DNA of 64,000 nt from Neckera pumila (taxonomy: Eukaryota > Streptophyta > Bryopsida > Hypnales > Neckeraceae), in assembly GCA_963969595.1 (NCBI GenBank), contig OZ018409.1, positions 14,850,975-14,914,974 on the forward strand, in the 5' to 3' direction. The notes under the pieces are model-generated. The model ran no database searches. It was given only the letters and a program-made list of their open reading frames with translations, and was not told where the DNA came from. Numbering within the stretch: position 1 is the first letter of the stretch; every line of letters begins with the position of its first letter. Positions 45,281-56,896 of the stretch are shown piece by piece. The position numbers and the translations under genes are program-made.

Positions 45281-46132
45281 TTGACCCCTAAGTCCCAAGC
45301 CCTTTTTTGCATCCAAAAACACTCAAAATTTCCATTTTTATTGCAAAAAGCAATGAAACTTAAATTTTTTTTTGCATATTAACTATAGTATCTTGTACTA
45401 GACTAGTATTAAAATGTGTGAAAGAAATTTCAGAAACTTTGACCCATTATATTGCAAGATATTTTTATTTTTAGTGAAGAAAACAAATATTTTTGGACCT
45501 TGGTTGACTATATTTTTTGATTTTGCATCTTTTTTACTTAAACTTCTTACAATAAAGATTTTGAATCTCAAATTTTTATATTGGTGAGTTGAGTTGAAAA
45601 TCTAGGAAAAAATTTAAAAAAACATCATTCATTAAAATATTATTAAATATAAATAGGTTCTAAATTGAAGGAATAACTTAATCGTTAATAGTTCTAAGAT
45701 GGAATTGAAACACAATTATCTCAACAATGAGATTGTTCTAGCAAGAAAATTTAACCGTGTCGAACATTCTATTTTTCATTATACAAATTGCATTTAGAAA
45801 TGAATTCTATAAGTCATTTTTTCAAGAAGATGCTTAGATTCTTCAAAAAACAAGATGATCTATAACCTTATTATCATTAGTCCAAATAAAATGAATCAAA
45901 GCTTCAAATGTAGATAAAATTATAATCTTTGGAAAAAAAAATAAAAAAAAATAAAAAAAAATAGTGATTTTTTGTACAACCATTCTGACTACTTTTTGAA
46001 CTTAGAGGAATATAACTTCTGCTGCCGAGCACCAATTAAAATAAGTTATATTCCCAAAAAGCTAATTTGGTTTAATATCTTCATTAAATAGTTCCAAAAA
46101 ATCATGTCAAAAATTGAGGTCATAGAAGCCTG
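45281..46132 (+). mobile_element. TTAA-family element, copy a in right outer arm (truncated)
   Basis: Partner of 1905-2765. The end reads TTGACCCCTAAGTCCCAAG, with the terminal TTAA mutated to TTGA. The opposite end is missing at the same place as in the left copy. Confidence 0.6.
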
Positions 46133-47016
46133 GGTCATTGCAAGAAAGATCGGTCTTATTTTCTGTCATAGTGAGAGTGAGTGTTGTCATCCACTATAAT
46201 TTTTGAAGCACAGGTCCATTGAACTTGAAATTCCAATTAAAATTTTCTAACTTGATAGTAATCAGATCCCCCATTTTTTTGAAAATTAAAATAAGTATTT
46301 TATATTTGAAAATCATTTTTGTTAATCTCTCACAAAAGTACGTTTAGGAATTTTTACTACGTTAGGAGTCTCCAAATTTAATGATCTGGAGCTGAAATTT
46401 TCATGGTCTATTTGCATAGTAGGAAAGCATATATCTACTAAAGGAAATCTAAAAATATTTTATTTTATGTCTCCTACACTGAATACAAACAACACTTTGA
46501 TTGCGTGCAATTTTTGAACATTGGACATGGTTCTATGATCATTGATTTGGTGAAATCTCATCACTATCAATTTTTTCCAGATGGACAATTTTTTAATTTT
46601 TTAAAAAATGTTTTTCATTTTTCACAAGTTAAAATGTAAAATTAGAGTGAAAGTATTTATTTTCATGAAATTTTGCACTTTTCTAGTTCTCCTACTTAGA
46701 GAATTTTTCTCTCCTTTTTCTTCCTAGGATACCTTCTTCTTAAAGGTTTATATATTAAACATATTTTCAATATTTTGTTTAAATTATTTCTCTAATTATA
46801 AAGTACTCTCTCTCCAAAATTGAGTATTTTGCAAAATGCTACAAAAACCATAAGGTCTATTTTGCAATGATCAACCTATATGAAATTCCAAGATAGTGTT
46901 TGATATGTTGATTTCTAATAAGAAATGAAGGATGGAAACCCATTATTTTTCATAATCTTTAATTTGTAAGGGAGATTAAAATAGAATGGGCTTTTTTCTT
47001 CTTGCAATTGTTCTTG

Positions 47017-47258
47017 GGCATACGCTTTATTTGCACCCACCCTTTTGCCACCCGAAATCCTCCCAATTTACCAACCCGCAGTCTCCTCATGGCCACTATC
47101 TACAGTTGTCCTTTAGACACGTGTTGTGGCTCTAGTTGGCATACGCTTTATTTGCAACCACCCTTTTGCCACCCGAAATCCTCCCAATTTACCAACCCGC
47201 AGTCTCCTCATGGCCACTATCTACAGTTGTCCTTTAGACACGTGTTGTGGCTCTAGTT
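47017..47258. repeat. Two tandem 121-bp units
   Basis: Units start at 47017 and 47138, both with GGCATACGCTTTATTTGCA, and are nearly identical. The left outer arm has a single copy (about 920-1050), so this duplication arose after the arms separated. Each unit holds a GACACGTGTTG G-box. Confidence 0.85.
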
Positions 47259-48190
47259 GGCTAACCCACAGCCGCCTCTCGGTCATCTGCAATTGGCCAT
47301 TGTCCACCCGTTGTCACCCTTGGAATTAGCACACGCTCTTTGGCCCATACAAAGTTACCTCTTGGGCACCCGCAATTGCCCCATGGCCCATACAAAGCCA
47401 CCCTTTGCCCCACCTGCGGTCTCCCCTATTTGTATCACATTTGCCTTGTACCCGCAATTGCCCTTCATTGTCAGTCCCGCATGTGCTTTTGAATGTGCCA
47501 CACAGACGCCACATGGCATCCATGTGGCCTAGGTAAAGGGGGATGATTTTTAAAAAGTCCAAGGTAAATTTGACTCTACAAGACATTGGGAGGGCTTTAT
47601 GAGACACATGACATCTAGTTGTTGCGCTATCGTTGAGTTTGGAAAGACAACTATGATTCTTCCAATTCCTACCAACATTGAATTTCATCTCAATGTGGAA
47701 TCTAAGTCAATCACAATACTAGTAAGCTTTAGTAGAAGAGTTGACTCATATTGCAATTAAGTTCAAAGAACTGACTCATTTAAATCCTAAAGCAGGGGAG
47801 TAGAGTCCCCGTTTGTTTAAAAGTGGACATTGGATTTGACTATGTAGTGTCAACAACTTTTAGGTTGGAAGACATAATTACCTAGTGAAAGTGTGTAACG
47901 GATTCTGAAAACATGTGATCAAATACTGAACACAAAATCATATTCATTGAGTACATGTATACATGGAAAAATCATTGGCACCAGCCATGTGATTTGATTG
48001 TTGAAGCCTAATTGACTTGAGACATAATAACATAAACTATGTACAAAAAACAAACAAATCCTTTTATTCTTATTGGAATGAGGCTATGAACAAGAACATA
48101 ATGTGGAGAGGAACAGTAGAAAGAAAGATTATGAAGAGGGTCACAGTGCCAATACCTGAATATTATACTCACTTACAAAAAGATCCACGC

Positions 48191-50697
48191 AGACTTGGCC
48201 CACATCTGCATAAACCATTGTGTATGGGATCTTTCTGACCTTGTATTTGCCTTCATGGCGCCTCTAAAATTATTATGTATCTCCACTCAAAAGAATTCAG
48301 ACGTCATCATGTTGGAAAGTGGCCATGCTCTCAAGTTGACGCTAGAAAGGGAGATTTCTTCTGATACACTAGATAGAATTTTGATCCTTTGGAGGGGCAT
48401 ACACCCACTTAAAGAAATTGAATACACTAATGCATTTAGTAATTCTTGGTGTGATCTGTGGGCAAGTTCTCTAATGTCTATACGCACGGCCACAACGATG
48501 CCCACGATTGATGCATAATACATCTAGTCTTTATAATTGCAAGAAGACAAATATAAACATCGCAAAGACATAGTCAATGAAATTGTTGTCAATATAATGC
48601 ACTTTGTATGATCTAAGCATGGCTCTAAAATATTGTCTGAACGATTATTTTTTATGTCAATTTTGTAATATTGGAGTGATTTAGAATATCGCAGTTGTAA
48701 CATTGAATTATACAAAAATCAAAAAATGAAGAATATCATGGATTTAGGATTTCAAGCCACCATCTTGAAAAAACGGATTTGTTGCATATATCTACAAGTA
48801 TAAAAAAATTTGACATTGCTGGGGACTAATACATAATGGTGATGCAAGCCAACACTAGTAACAACACCCAAACATATTTTATAATAACTGCAAGCAAGTT
48901 ACATGCGTAGGCAAGCAAGAATTGGCTTTATTAAAATTCAAGAAGCAAGTACTTACACTTGCATCATAATCTCGGCTATGGCAAACAGAGATCCAAGTTC
49001 ATATGCCAGAACTCATGCACATGTTGCACCCGCTCTTGAGATAAGCTGAGGCGAGTCATCAGTAAATTCAAAGGCTTTAATGTATGCCTTCCACAAGGTC
49101 TAAAGAATGTCTTCATGGAAATGTTGATGGTCCCTCCTCCAAGGTGTTGCTAAGTCTGGTTGTGGAGTGACCATGTCCAAAGTTCACTTTGCATATGATC
49201 CGTTTCGACTCCATTGGTGGAATGGAAAAGCCTTAATGGTTGGTTGTCAATGTAGATTGACCTACAACAAGTTGAATTGTGTGGCGTAAATTCAAGGCAC
49301 AAGAGGGGTACCGATTTATGGAAGGGCCTTCAGTTATCACAATGGAATTGTACCGTGGTGGGTCTTTTGAATCCAAATTGAAGGCATGATGACTTCCAAC
49401 ACAAGGCGTGCTTCAGCCATTGCCTCCAAACAATAGGGCCCATTCTGTTTGTCAGACAGATCTTGTTGCCGATGTGACAAGGACCGGTTCAGTTATCCAA
49501 TAGTTGGGCCTCAAATGCATTCTTGAACCCATTGTAACACTACTAGAAATTGGAGGATTAAGCAACATTTGTAGCTACATGCAACATTTCATTTGGGAAA
49601 TGCTTTAGCAACTGTTTCCAAGCAAAGATGCTAATTTTGTAATATACTTGAGCAAATATACATGCAACAATTAGCAACAAACATGTTTATAAACAATTTT
49701 CACTTTGGACAACGGCAAGTAGCAACATCAAATGTCAACTTTGGAATCACACTTTAGTACTAGATCAAAAACTTGCAATGTTGTTGCGTACAGTGTTGGT
49801 GGGATGACTATTAGTAGAAAACAAGGTTAAATGTAACTAGTGAAAAATGATTGGTCACTAATAAATGATTGAACAATGACTACTAATCATTATAATGGCA
49901 CCAAGGCAAAATGTTTTGTTTGATGTAGCCATTGAAAATTCAAGAGTTCAAATGACTAGTGGTGATACCTAGATGAGACCAACAACAAAAATTGATTTGA
50001 TCTAAGATTCAATCTATGTTATGAGCCTCTGTCGTTGATGTAGAGTGCGTTCAATCATTTTCAATTGTTTAGTCATAAATTGAATGCAATACCTGCCTAT
50101 AAAGTAATTGAAGAATGACTATCACTAGGACAAGTTGGAGTTTGAAATAAATAATTTTCACATTGGCATATTTGATGAGGACTAGTCATAATTTACACAT
50201 GGTTTAGTCAATACTTGCCAATCATTGTAGTCATAATATAGTCTTTTTTTGGTTTTGTTGGCTAGTCACTGTTTAGTCATATTCCATTGAGTTAGTGGCA
50301 TTTGATGTATGACAAACTGTGATTGCATCTTGGCAACAAATAGACAGCTCAAATGGATGATTCAATTGGATCCAGGTTTAGATGAATGATTTAGATGAAC
50401 AGCTTAGATGGGCGGCTCAATGTGTATGTTGACTACAAATGGATTGATCAGTTTACCACATTTTAAGTCATCCACCTTTTCACTTCTATAGTAGCTGACA
50501 TGTAGCATGTCATAATTGCATCTTATTTATTAGGCATTGATTAGGCATTGATTGATCATTATTTCACTATTGGAAAAATCACAACCAAATCAACAAAAGA
50601 ATCAATTGATTCTTATTGTTTGAAGTACTGTAATGACCATTTTGTTGAAACCAACAAAATAGCGGACAACTTTCTGTTGATTTGAATTGCACAATGA
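48191..50697. other. No gene recognised; one CACTA-like end
   Basis: From the end of the outer inverted repeat the sequence is unpaired. A 107-codon frame (48195-48518, plus) matches nothing I know. At 49538 the sequence CACTACTAGAAATTGGAGG resembles the terminal repeat of plant CACTA transposons, but I found no matching TTTCTAGTAGTG end downstream, so at most this is a solo remnant. At 50340-50440 'gatgaatgattta/gatgaacagctta' words form weak short repeats. Confidence 0.4.
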
Positions 50698-50734
50698 CTA
50701 AATCAACACATTTTTTAGGAAATCAAGAATCTTC

Positions 50735-50860
50735 TTGAAATCTTTTGAATCTTTTGAAAATCTTTTGAAAATCTTTAGATTCTTTGAAAATCTTTTTGGA
50801 ATCTTTAAAATTGATTTGGAATCTTTTGAAATTGTGGGACTCTCCTTAGCACATTCATAA
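50735..50860. repeat. Short tandem TCTTTTGAAAA-type repeat
   Basis: About ten degenerate steps of 'aatcttttgaaaatc'. The lysine/serine/phenylalanine-rich translation on the minus strand comes from this repeat and is not a gene. Confidence 0.7.
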
Positions 50861-50982
50861 CATTTTGGAATATTTTGGAACGTTTTTGTTCCTTTACAAG
50901 AAGGCAAGGTCAACTCATTGATGCCAAATAATTAATGAATCTTTAAGGCCATGAAGCATGATTTCAAGCCAATTTTTCTCTT

Positions 50983-51916
50983 TTAATCCTAAAGGTCGGA
51001 GACTATGTTTTCACCAAAAACACTCCAAAACTGCCATTTCTAGTACAAGTATCAAATTTAAAAAAAGAAAACATTTTTGGACACATGTAACCATAGGATC
51101 TTGTAGTAAATTTGTTTGAGAATATGCAAAAAAAAATTCAGAATTTTCCACCATGTAGATTGCAAGATAGTAGCATTTGAATTGACAAAAATCTTTTTTT
51201 GGCCCTGCAAAAAATTGGGCAGTTGCGCTTCACAAGGTCACATTTAAATGAAAAAATGTCCAAAATGGTGGTTACTCCTTGGATTCACTCTTGAAAGCAA
51301 GTTAGATACATCCTTGAAAAAATTCAGATCATTTAGAATTGTACAACATATAGGAAAAAAATAGGTTGTAGAAAGAAGTAGAGAATGATTCAAAATACAA
51401 AATTGTTAAGAATTTAATTAAGGAATAAAAAAATGTCAATCCCAACTGTTGTAATGTTGTAGTAAACAATATACATCCTATGCTTTTTTTTTTTCAAAAC
51501 TTACATATTAAAAATTGAATGAAATAAAGGGCTTCTAAGTTTATTTTAGAATAGGGAATCCATAATTGCCCGCAAACTAGAACACCTCATAATTTTTATC
51601 TCATAAATCAAAATGGAATAATTCAAAGCTTTTTGCGTATATAAAAATCTAAAGAACCAATTTCAAGTTTTTTATTTTTTTAAAAGTGATTTTTCAGAAT
51701 TTTTTTGAGCTACCCGACGACCTTTGAAAATGGCATATCATCCAATAACTTTATAAATATGTAGTCAAAAGTTTTGAAAATTGTTGGGCCTTAAAGCTAC
51801 TCCTTGGGCACACATTGCATAAAATTTTCAAAGAAAAAAAAAAAAATCCCATTTGTAGTGAGCTGCCCAAAATCGCTATGTTGCCAAAAAAATGCCATTG
51901 GTCCTTTAGGAGTTAA
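50983..51916 (+). mobile_element. TTAA-family element, copy h (second subfamily)
   Basis: A 934-bp copy starting TTAATCCTAAAGGTCGGAG and ending TGGTCCTTTAGGAGTTAA. The inner part differs from copies a-g and shares blocks such as 'ggccctgcaaaaaattgggc' with copy j, which defines a second subfamily. It is non-coding. Confidence 0.75.
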
Positions 51917-52137
51917 GGCAAACCCTTCTCAATGCAATATTTGTTGAATATGATTCTTGTAAAAATTTTACCACAGGTGTTTTACTACTAGATGAATGCC
52001 TAAAAAATTTTAGACCAATCCAAGTTGCAAATAAAAAGTCTCAAAAGGTCATTTTTTTGGAACGGGCAATTTTAGGCAACTATGACAAATAGATCCAATT
52101 GGTCTGAAATTCTTTATATATACTTTCAACAAGATTG

Positions 52138-53014
52138 TTAACCCCTAAAAGCCCAAGTGTCCCCTCAGGGGACACTTGGTACTTTGGGCAAGCTCATGTG
52201 ACCTCAATTTTTCACATGATTTTTTGAAACTTTTTTGGGAGATAGGAAATCACATTAGCTTTGTGTGCATATAAATTTCACCAAAATCTGACTTATATTC
52301 CAAAAGTTATGAGCATTTGAAAAAAAAATTAAGTTCAAGAATCTACTGCCCCTACCTTTGACCCCCAAGGGGCAGAAGAGGTGGTAAGAGAGGAGAGGTG
52401 GCAAGAGGTGGCAAGAGAGGCTATTGTTGTGCCTATTGGGAGGTCACATTAGGCTTTATGAGCTTGTAGATGTTAGAGATTTTGACATTTTTCCAGTTTT
52501 GTTTTTCCTACTTTTGAAATACAAGTTCATCTTTCAATCTGTAGTTCAGATTTTCTAGATCAAAAAATGTGTGATCGGGAAAATTATTTGAAAATGGCCT
52601 AGTGTATTGTCATTTCTTGGGATATAGTGGCAAATTTTAATTTTTTTGAATGTTGGGATTGTCTTGGATTGCCTTGAAAATTGTCATGCACATGCCTAAC
52701 ATGTTTCCCTATAAGAATTTTTTTTAAATTGGAGGTCTGTAGTGGAAAAGAATTCAGCAAATGGCGGTCAAGGGCATCTGAAATTTTTGGGCACATTGGG
52801 AAAAAAAAAAAAGACTTTGAATGCAAATATCGTGCAATCTATACGGTCAAACCTCATGAAATTTTTACTACATATTTTCACACAAGTTAACTACAAGATC
52901 CTATGGTTACATTCCCAAAAGATCAATTTTTCAAACTTTTTTGATGAATGCTCTAGAAATGGCAGTTTTGGGTGTTTTTTGAGGTAGAAAAGGACTTGGA
53001 CTCTTAGGGATTAA
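52138..53014 (-). mobile_element. TTAA-family element, copy i
   Basis: 877 bp. The left end is TTAACCCCTAAAAGCCCAAG, followed at once by a perfect hairpin GTGTCCCCTCAGGGGACAC. The right end is GGACTTGGACTCTTAGGGAT then TAA. The interior holds a purine-rich patch (about 52370-52430, GGTGGCAAGAGAGG repeats) not seen in the other copies. The frames at 52599-52890 are shadows. Confidence 0.75.
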
Positions 53015-53410
53015 CAAAATCTTAAAAGTTGAAAGGCATACAAACACACAGTTTTGAATCACAAGCATTTCAAATAAGTTTTCCTCATTTGGGTACTATT
53101 TAATTCCTAAATGAATTTGTTGTTTTTAGGCCTAAAACTGCTTCAAAGGACTGAAACCTAAAGCAAGGCTTAAATCTTCATCTATATTTATTCATTAACA
53201 AATCCTATCGTAGGATTCCTTGCTAAAAATTCAAAATAAAAAACCTTACCAACTTGCAAGATCATGTCGCTTGGATTTCAAAAAAAAGTATTTTTAATTC
53301 TTTCCAAATAGTTAGATTTCATCTTTCTAAAATTTTAGAGTTCTAAAAATGTGTAGACTATACAACTTGTAATTATCAATAATATTGTATGTTGAAGAAA
53401 TATGTTGGAA

Positions 53411-53474
<64 letters not shown>

Positions 53475-54423
53475 AAAAAAATTCATATTCATGCTTGAAA
53501 AAAATAATAAGTAAAAAAAATAGAGTAGGGTTTAGGGTTTAGGGAATTGTTAAGAATTCAATTATGGAATTGAAACATTTCAATGCCAATGGTTGTAATG
53601 TTGTAATAAATAATCTACATTCAATGTTTTTATTTATTTTTTTAAATATAAAACTTGAGTTAAATGAAGGAACTTCTATGTTTATTTAAATTTAGAGATT
53701 CCATAATTGTTTGCAAACTAAAACTCCTCATAACTTTCATCTTGTTAATTTAAATGGAAAATTTCAAAGCTTTCCAGGTATATATAAATCTTGGGAAATA
53801 ACTATATTTATTATTCACTATTAAGATGAGTCTATTCACACCATTCGTGATATCATCCAAAAAAAACTTGACGGATGAAATTTCCATTTTGCATCCATTA
53901 CAATTGGAGGACTCCACAAGGTTGCTTGCATATGCAATAGTCATTTCAAGGCTTATTAAACAAAGCTTATTTGTCTTAGAGAAAGTAAATATGTTGATAT
54001 TTTTCATATTTCTTTTTGCAAAAGCGTTTTCAATGAACTACAATACGACTAATTTGGATTCTACATGCAAAACTTATGAGTTCTTAAATGCTTGGCCATA
54101 ACATAGCAACAACCCAAGCTTCAAACAATCAATTGTCCAATTTGGCAAAGGTGCTTTATTTGGATGTGTCTGGTCCAAATTCAAGCCCTTTAAGAAGTCT
54201 CAATTTTTGGGGCGTAATTTGAATTAGGAAGGTTATTTAGATTTCATTTAATAATATAAAATACCTATATTTTAAATTGCATCATTCAAAGGTCATGACA
54301 AAATAATGTCTTTGGGATTTTTACAAGAAAAAAAGGTATTTGATAAAAATATTGGAGAAAATAAATATTCAAATCCATTCAATGATTAGTAGAATAGTTT
54401 TAATTGTATGAAACTCCCTCATA
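53015..54423. repeat. SSR, telomere-like motif and TTAA-element fragment
   Basis: Positions 53411-53432 are (AT)n and 53432-53469 are (AG)n. Positions 53526-53544 read TAGGGTTTAGGGTTTAGGG, about 2.7 units of the plant telomere repeat. Positions 53545-53800 match the inner part of copies h and j ('ggttgtaatgttgtaataaa', 'cataactttcatcttgtta') without either end. The overlapping frames at 53750-54101 match no family. Nothing else is recognised. Confidence 0.6.
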
Positions 54424-55300
54424 TTAACCCCTAAAGTTTTTTTACTACATTTCCACCAAAAACACTCCTAAACTACCATTTCTAGTACAAGTACCAAATT
54501 TTAGAAGAAAAATACATTTTTGGACACATGTAACTATAGGATCTTGTAGTAAGCTGGTTAAAAAAGATGTCGAAAAAATTTCAGAATTTTCTACTGTGTA
54601 GATTGTTAGATGTTAGTATTTGAATTGACAAAAATCATTTTTTTGCCCTGCAAAAAAATCGGGCAGTTGCACTTTACAAGGTCACATTTATATGAAAAAA
54701 ATGTCCAAATGGTGGTGCTTCTTTGGATTTGTTCTTAAAGGCAAGTTGGCTGTATACTTGAAAATTTTCAGGTCATTTGAAATTATAGGGAATTTCGTAA
54801 ACTAGCGGTATTCTGCATGCTATTTTGACAACCTACCATTTTGACCATCTAGGAAGGGTATAGATTTCAGAACATCCATTCTGAACCATCTAGGGTAGGT
54901 ATAGGTTTTAGAACGGCCGTTTTGAACTGTAAAAGTGTCAAAGTTTTGGAATGGTGCCATTTTAATGAAATTCGTCATAATTGTACAACATATGGAAAAA
55001 AATAGTAAATAGAAAGAAATAGAGAATGATTCAAAACACTAAATTGTTAAGAATTTAGTTGTGGAGTTGAAAAATTTCAATCCCAATGGTTTTAATGTTG
55101 TGATAAACAATCTGCATCCAAGATTTTTATTTTTTTCAAAATGATTAGAAATTGAGTTAAATAAATGACTTCAAAGTTTATTTTAGAGTAGAAATTCTAT
55201 AACCACCAGCAAATTAAAACTTCTCATAACTTTCATCTCATTAATCAAAATGGAATGACTCAAAACTTTCCATGTATAAGTAAATCTGGAAAATCAATTT
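54424..55300 (+). mobile_element. TTAA-family element, copy j, carrying a nested insertion
   Basis: The left end is TTAACCCCTAAAGTTTTTTT and the subfamily-2 interior follows. The right end is lost near 55300. A 191-bp insertion splits it at 54788-54978. Confidence 0.65.
54788..54978. mobile_element. 191-bp insertion inside copy j
   Basis: Absent from the equivalent place in copy h (about 51345). It is flanked by AATTATA (54781-54787) and AATTGTA (54979-54985), a near-perfect 7-bp target duplication; copy h has the uninterrupted AATTGTA. The ends share GAATTTC / GAAATTC. The interior has two diverged ~55-bp units around 'gaccatctagg'. Confidence 0.6.
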
Positions 55301-55301
55301 T

Positions 55302-55339
55302 AAGTAGTTTAAACCAATTTTAAGTGGTTTAAACTACTT
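55302..55339. repeat. Perfect 15-bp hairpin
   Basis: AAGTAGTTTAAACCA, an 8-base loop, then TGGTTTAAACTACTT. It lies where element j loses its right end. It is AT-rich with no following T-run, so no function is assigned. Confidence 0.6.
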
Positions 55340-56833
55340 TATATTGATTTTTTTTAAATCCTAAATCACAATATTAGTGAAATAGTGAGCCTTACAATTT
55401 GTATAATTCTAAAACTTGTGTGAATTAGCATTACCATTATAGAGAGCACTACCTTTAGTAGTGACTACACATGCCTTTGCATCTTTTCCAATTTGCTTAA
55501 ATGATGATTTCACAATTTCAAAATATTTTGCATTTCTCCCTTTCTAGGAATGAAAACCTTTCGATTTATTGAATAATATTTTGAATCCATAAATGTTTGA
55601 GAGATTGCAATAAATTTATGATATATGATACCTACTCTCTAAAGTTTGCATAAAAGAGAAAATCGACAAGATATGATGGTTTTTATAAAGTCTTTAGTCA
55701 TTACAAAACTTTATTTTCAATCTAGTAGCATTAAACTTTAAAATTTCATCAATAATATAATATTTTTATTAAATTTGAATATATAATAAGCTAAAATTAC
55801 AATACTAATTAAAAGCAAAATTATATGATATCCATTTAATTTATCAGATGTACTTAGTATACGGTACTAAAATTTTCCATGCATAGTAATTGTCATCAAA
55901 GAAAAAATTAAACATGTAATTGGCTTTTAATTTTTATATAAATCTAAATTCACATCTATGAGTAGGAAACCATCAACAGTTTATGATGCTTTAATTTTAT
56001 TTTCTTCAGTTTTACATTTAATAATGACCATCACTTCCTTCTTCAAAGTTCCAGTTGAATAATAATAGATTTTGAAAAAAATCAATGAACATTTATGTAT
56101 CTTTAGGGTTTAAACATCTAAGGTTCAATTGGCAAATGATGTTGAACAAGTGCTTGTAATTCTGAAATTTTAAGATTGTTCAAAATTATCTCCAAATTCA
56201 TGAAACATGGCAGATTATAATTAATACTCGTATGATTTGTTGTCTTTTTCTATTTCAGACATTCCATACTATCATTACTAATTTAGTTTAACTAATACAA
56301 TTATGTTCTATTGCTAGACATTGCCATGATTATCTAATTTTAGTTAGATTCGCTACTGTGACAACACACAACATTTTCTACTATTTTTCATTACCAAGTT
56401 GTTGCCGAGGATGTTTCGCATACTTAGTCCAAAGAGCTCCGCACTACGTTGTCCACAATACTACTGCGGAGTATTTTCTGTAATTATCGTTGGAACTGTA
56501 ACCCTCGCATTTCTCATGTTTTGCAATTAGTGAGACAATTACAAGGACAATTCTAGAAATTAGGAAAAAAATCTCCATTGTTAAGGAAATTTGTGGAAAG
56601 GATTGTAACTCCCACTGCCTAAAAAGATTAAAATAAAAAATCACTGATGGTACTTCCATCAATACTATCATGGCCCAATTGCCCCACATCGCTGCAGATG
56701 AATTTTGGTCCCCTGCTTAAAAATGAGCCATTATAACAAATTATAAAGCCATGTTCCAGTCATATGATGATTTCAGGGGAGCTGTTTGATTGCAGAACAT
56801 GTACAATTAGTTTGCCTGAGGTAAAAATAATAC
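55340..56833. other. AT-rich interval, no gene recognised
   Basis: Frequent stops in all frames. The 81-codon frame at 56444-56689 (minus) resembles no family and has no splice support. No clear repeat beyond simple A/T runs. Confidence 0.5.
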
Positions 56834-56896
56834 CTTTGATAAACTTCAGCAGCTCAGAAGGTTGAGCACGACCAAACTGATGATTCCCCAAATGAC
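56834..56896 (-). CDS. Possible orphan 63-bp exon
   Basis: On the minus strand a 63-bp block is preceded by TGGTTTTTCCAG and followed by GTATTATTTTTACC, both good splice contexts, with a further donor-like GGGTAAGTAAAC about 70 bp upstream. Only one of its three frames is open and it reads GNHQFGRAQPSELLKFIK, protein-like in composition. I do not recognise the family and could not find neighbouring coding exons. It may be one exon of a gene whose other exons are too short to see, or a pseudogene piece. Confidence 0.25.

Larger units (their letters stand above)
45150..48190. repeat. Right arm of outer inverted repeat
   Basis: Positions 45214-48190 pair with 1-2838; 45150-45213 pair with 17300-17369 at ~80%. 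At 45213-45219 the two homologies meet directly (CTCAGAG), whereas on the left they are separated by 14.47 kb. Reading frames in 47000-47690 overlap a tandem duplication and are not preserved in the left arm, so I call no gene. Confidence 0.85.

Noticed and set aside
49538..49560. CACTA transposon
   Set aside because: Only one terminal-repeat-like end was found, no matching inverted end and no transposase; kept as a note only.
53526..53544. Interstitial telomere
   Set aside because: Fewer than three TTTAGGG units, next to an AT/AG microsatellite; too short to mean a fusion site.
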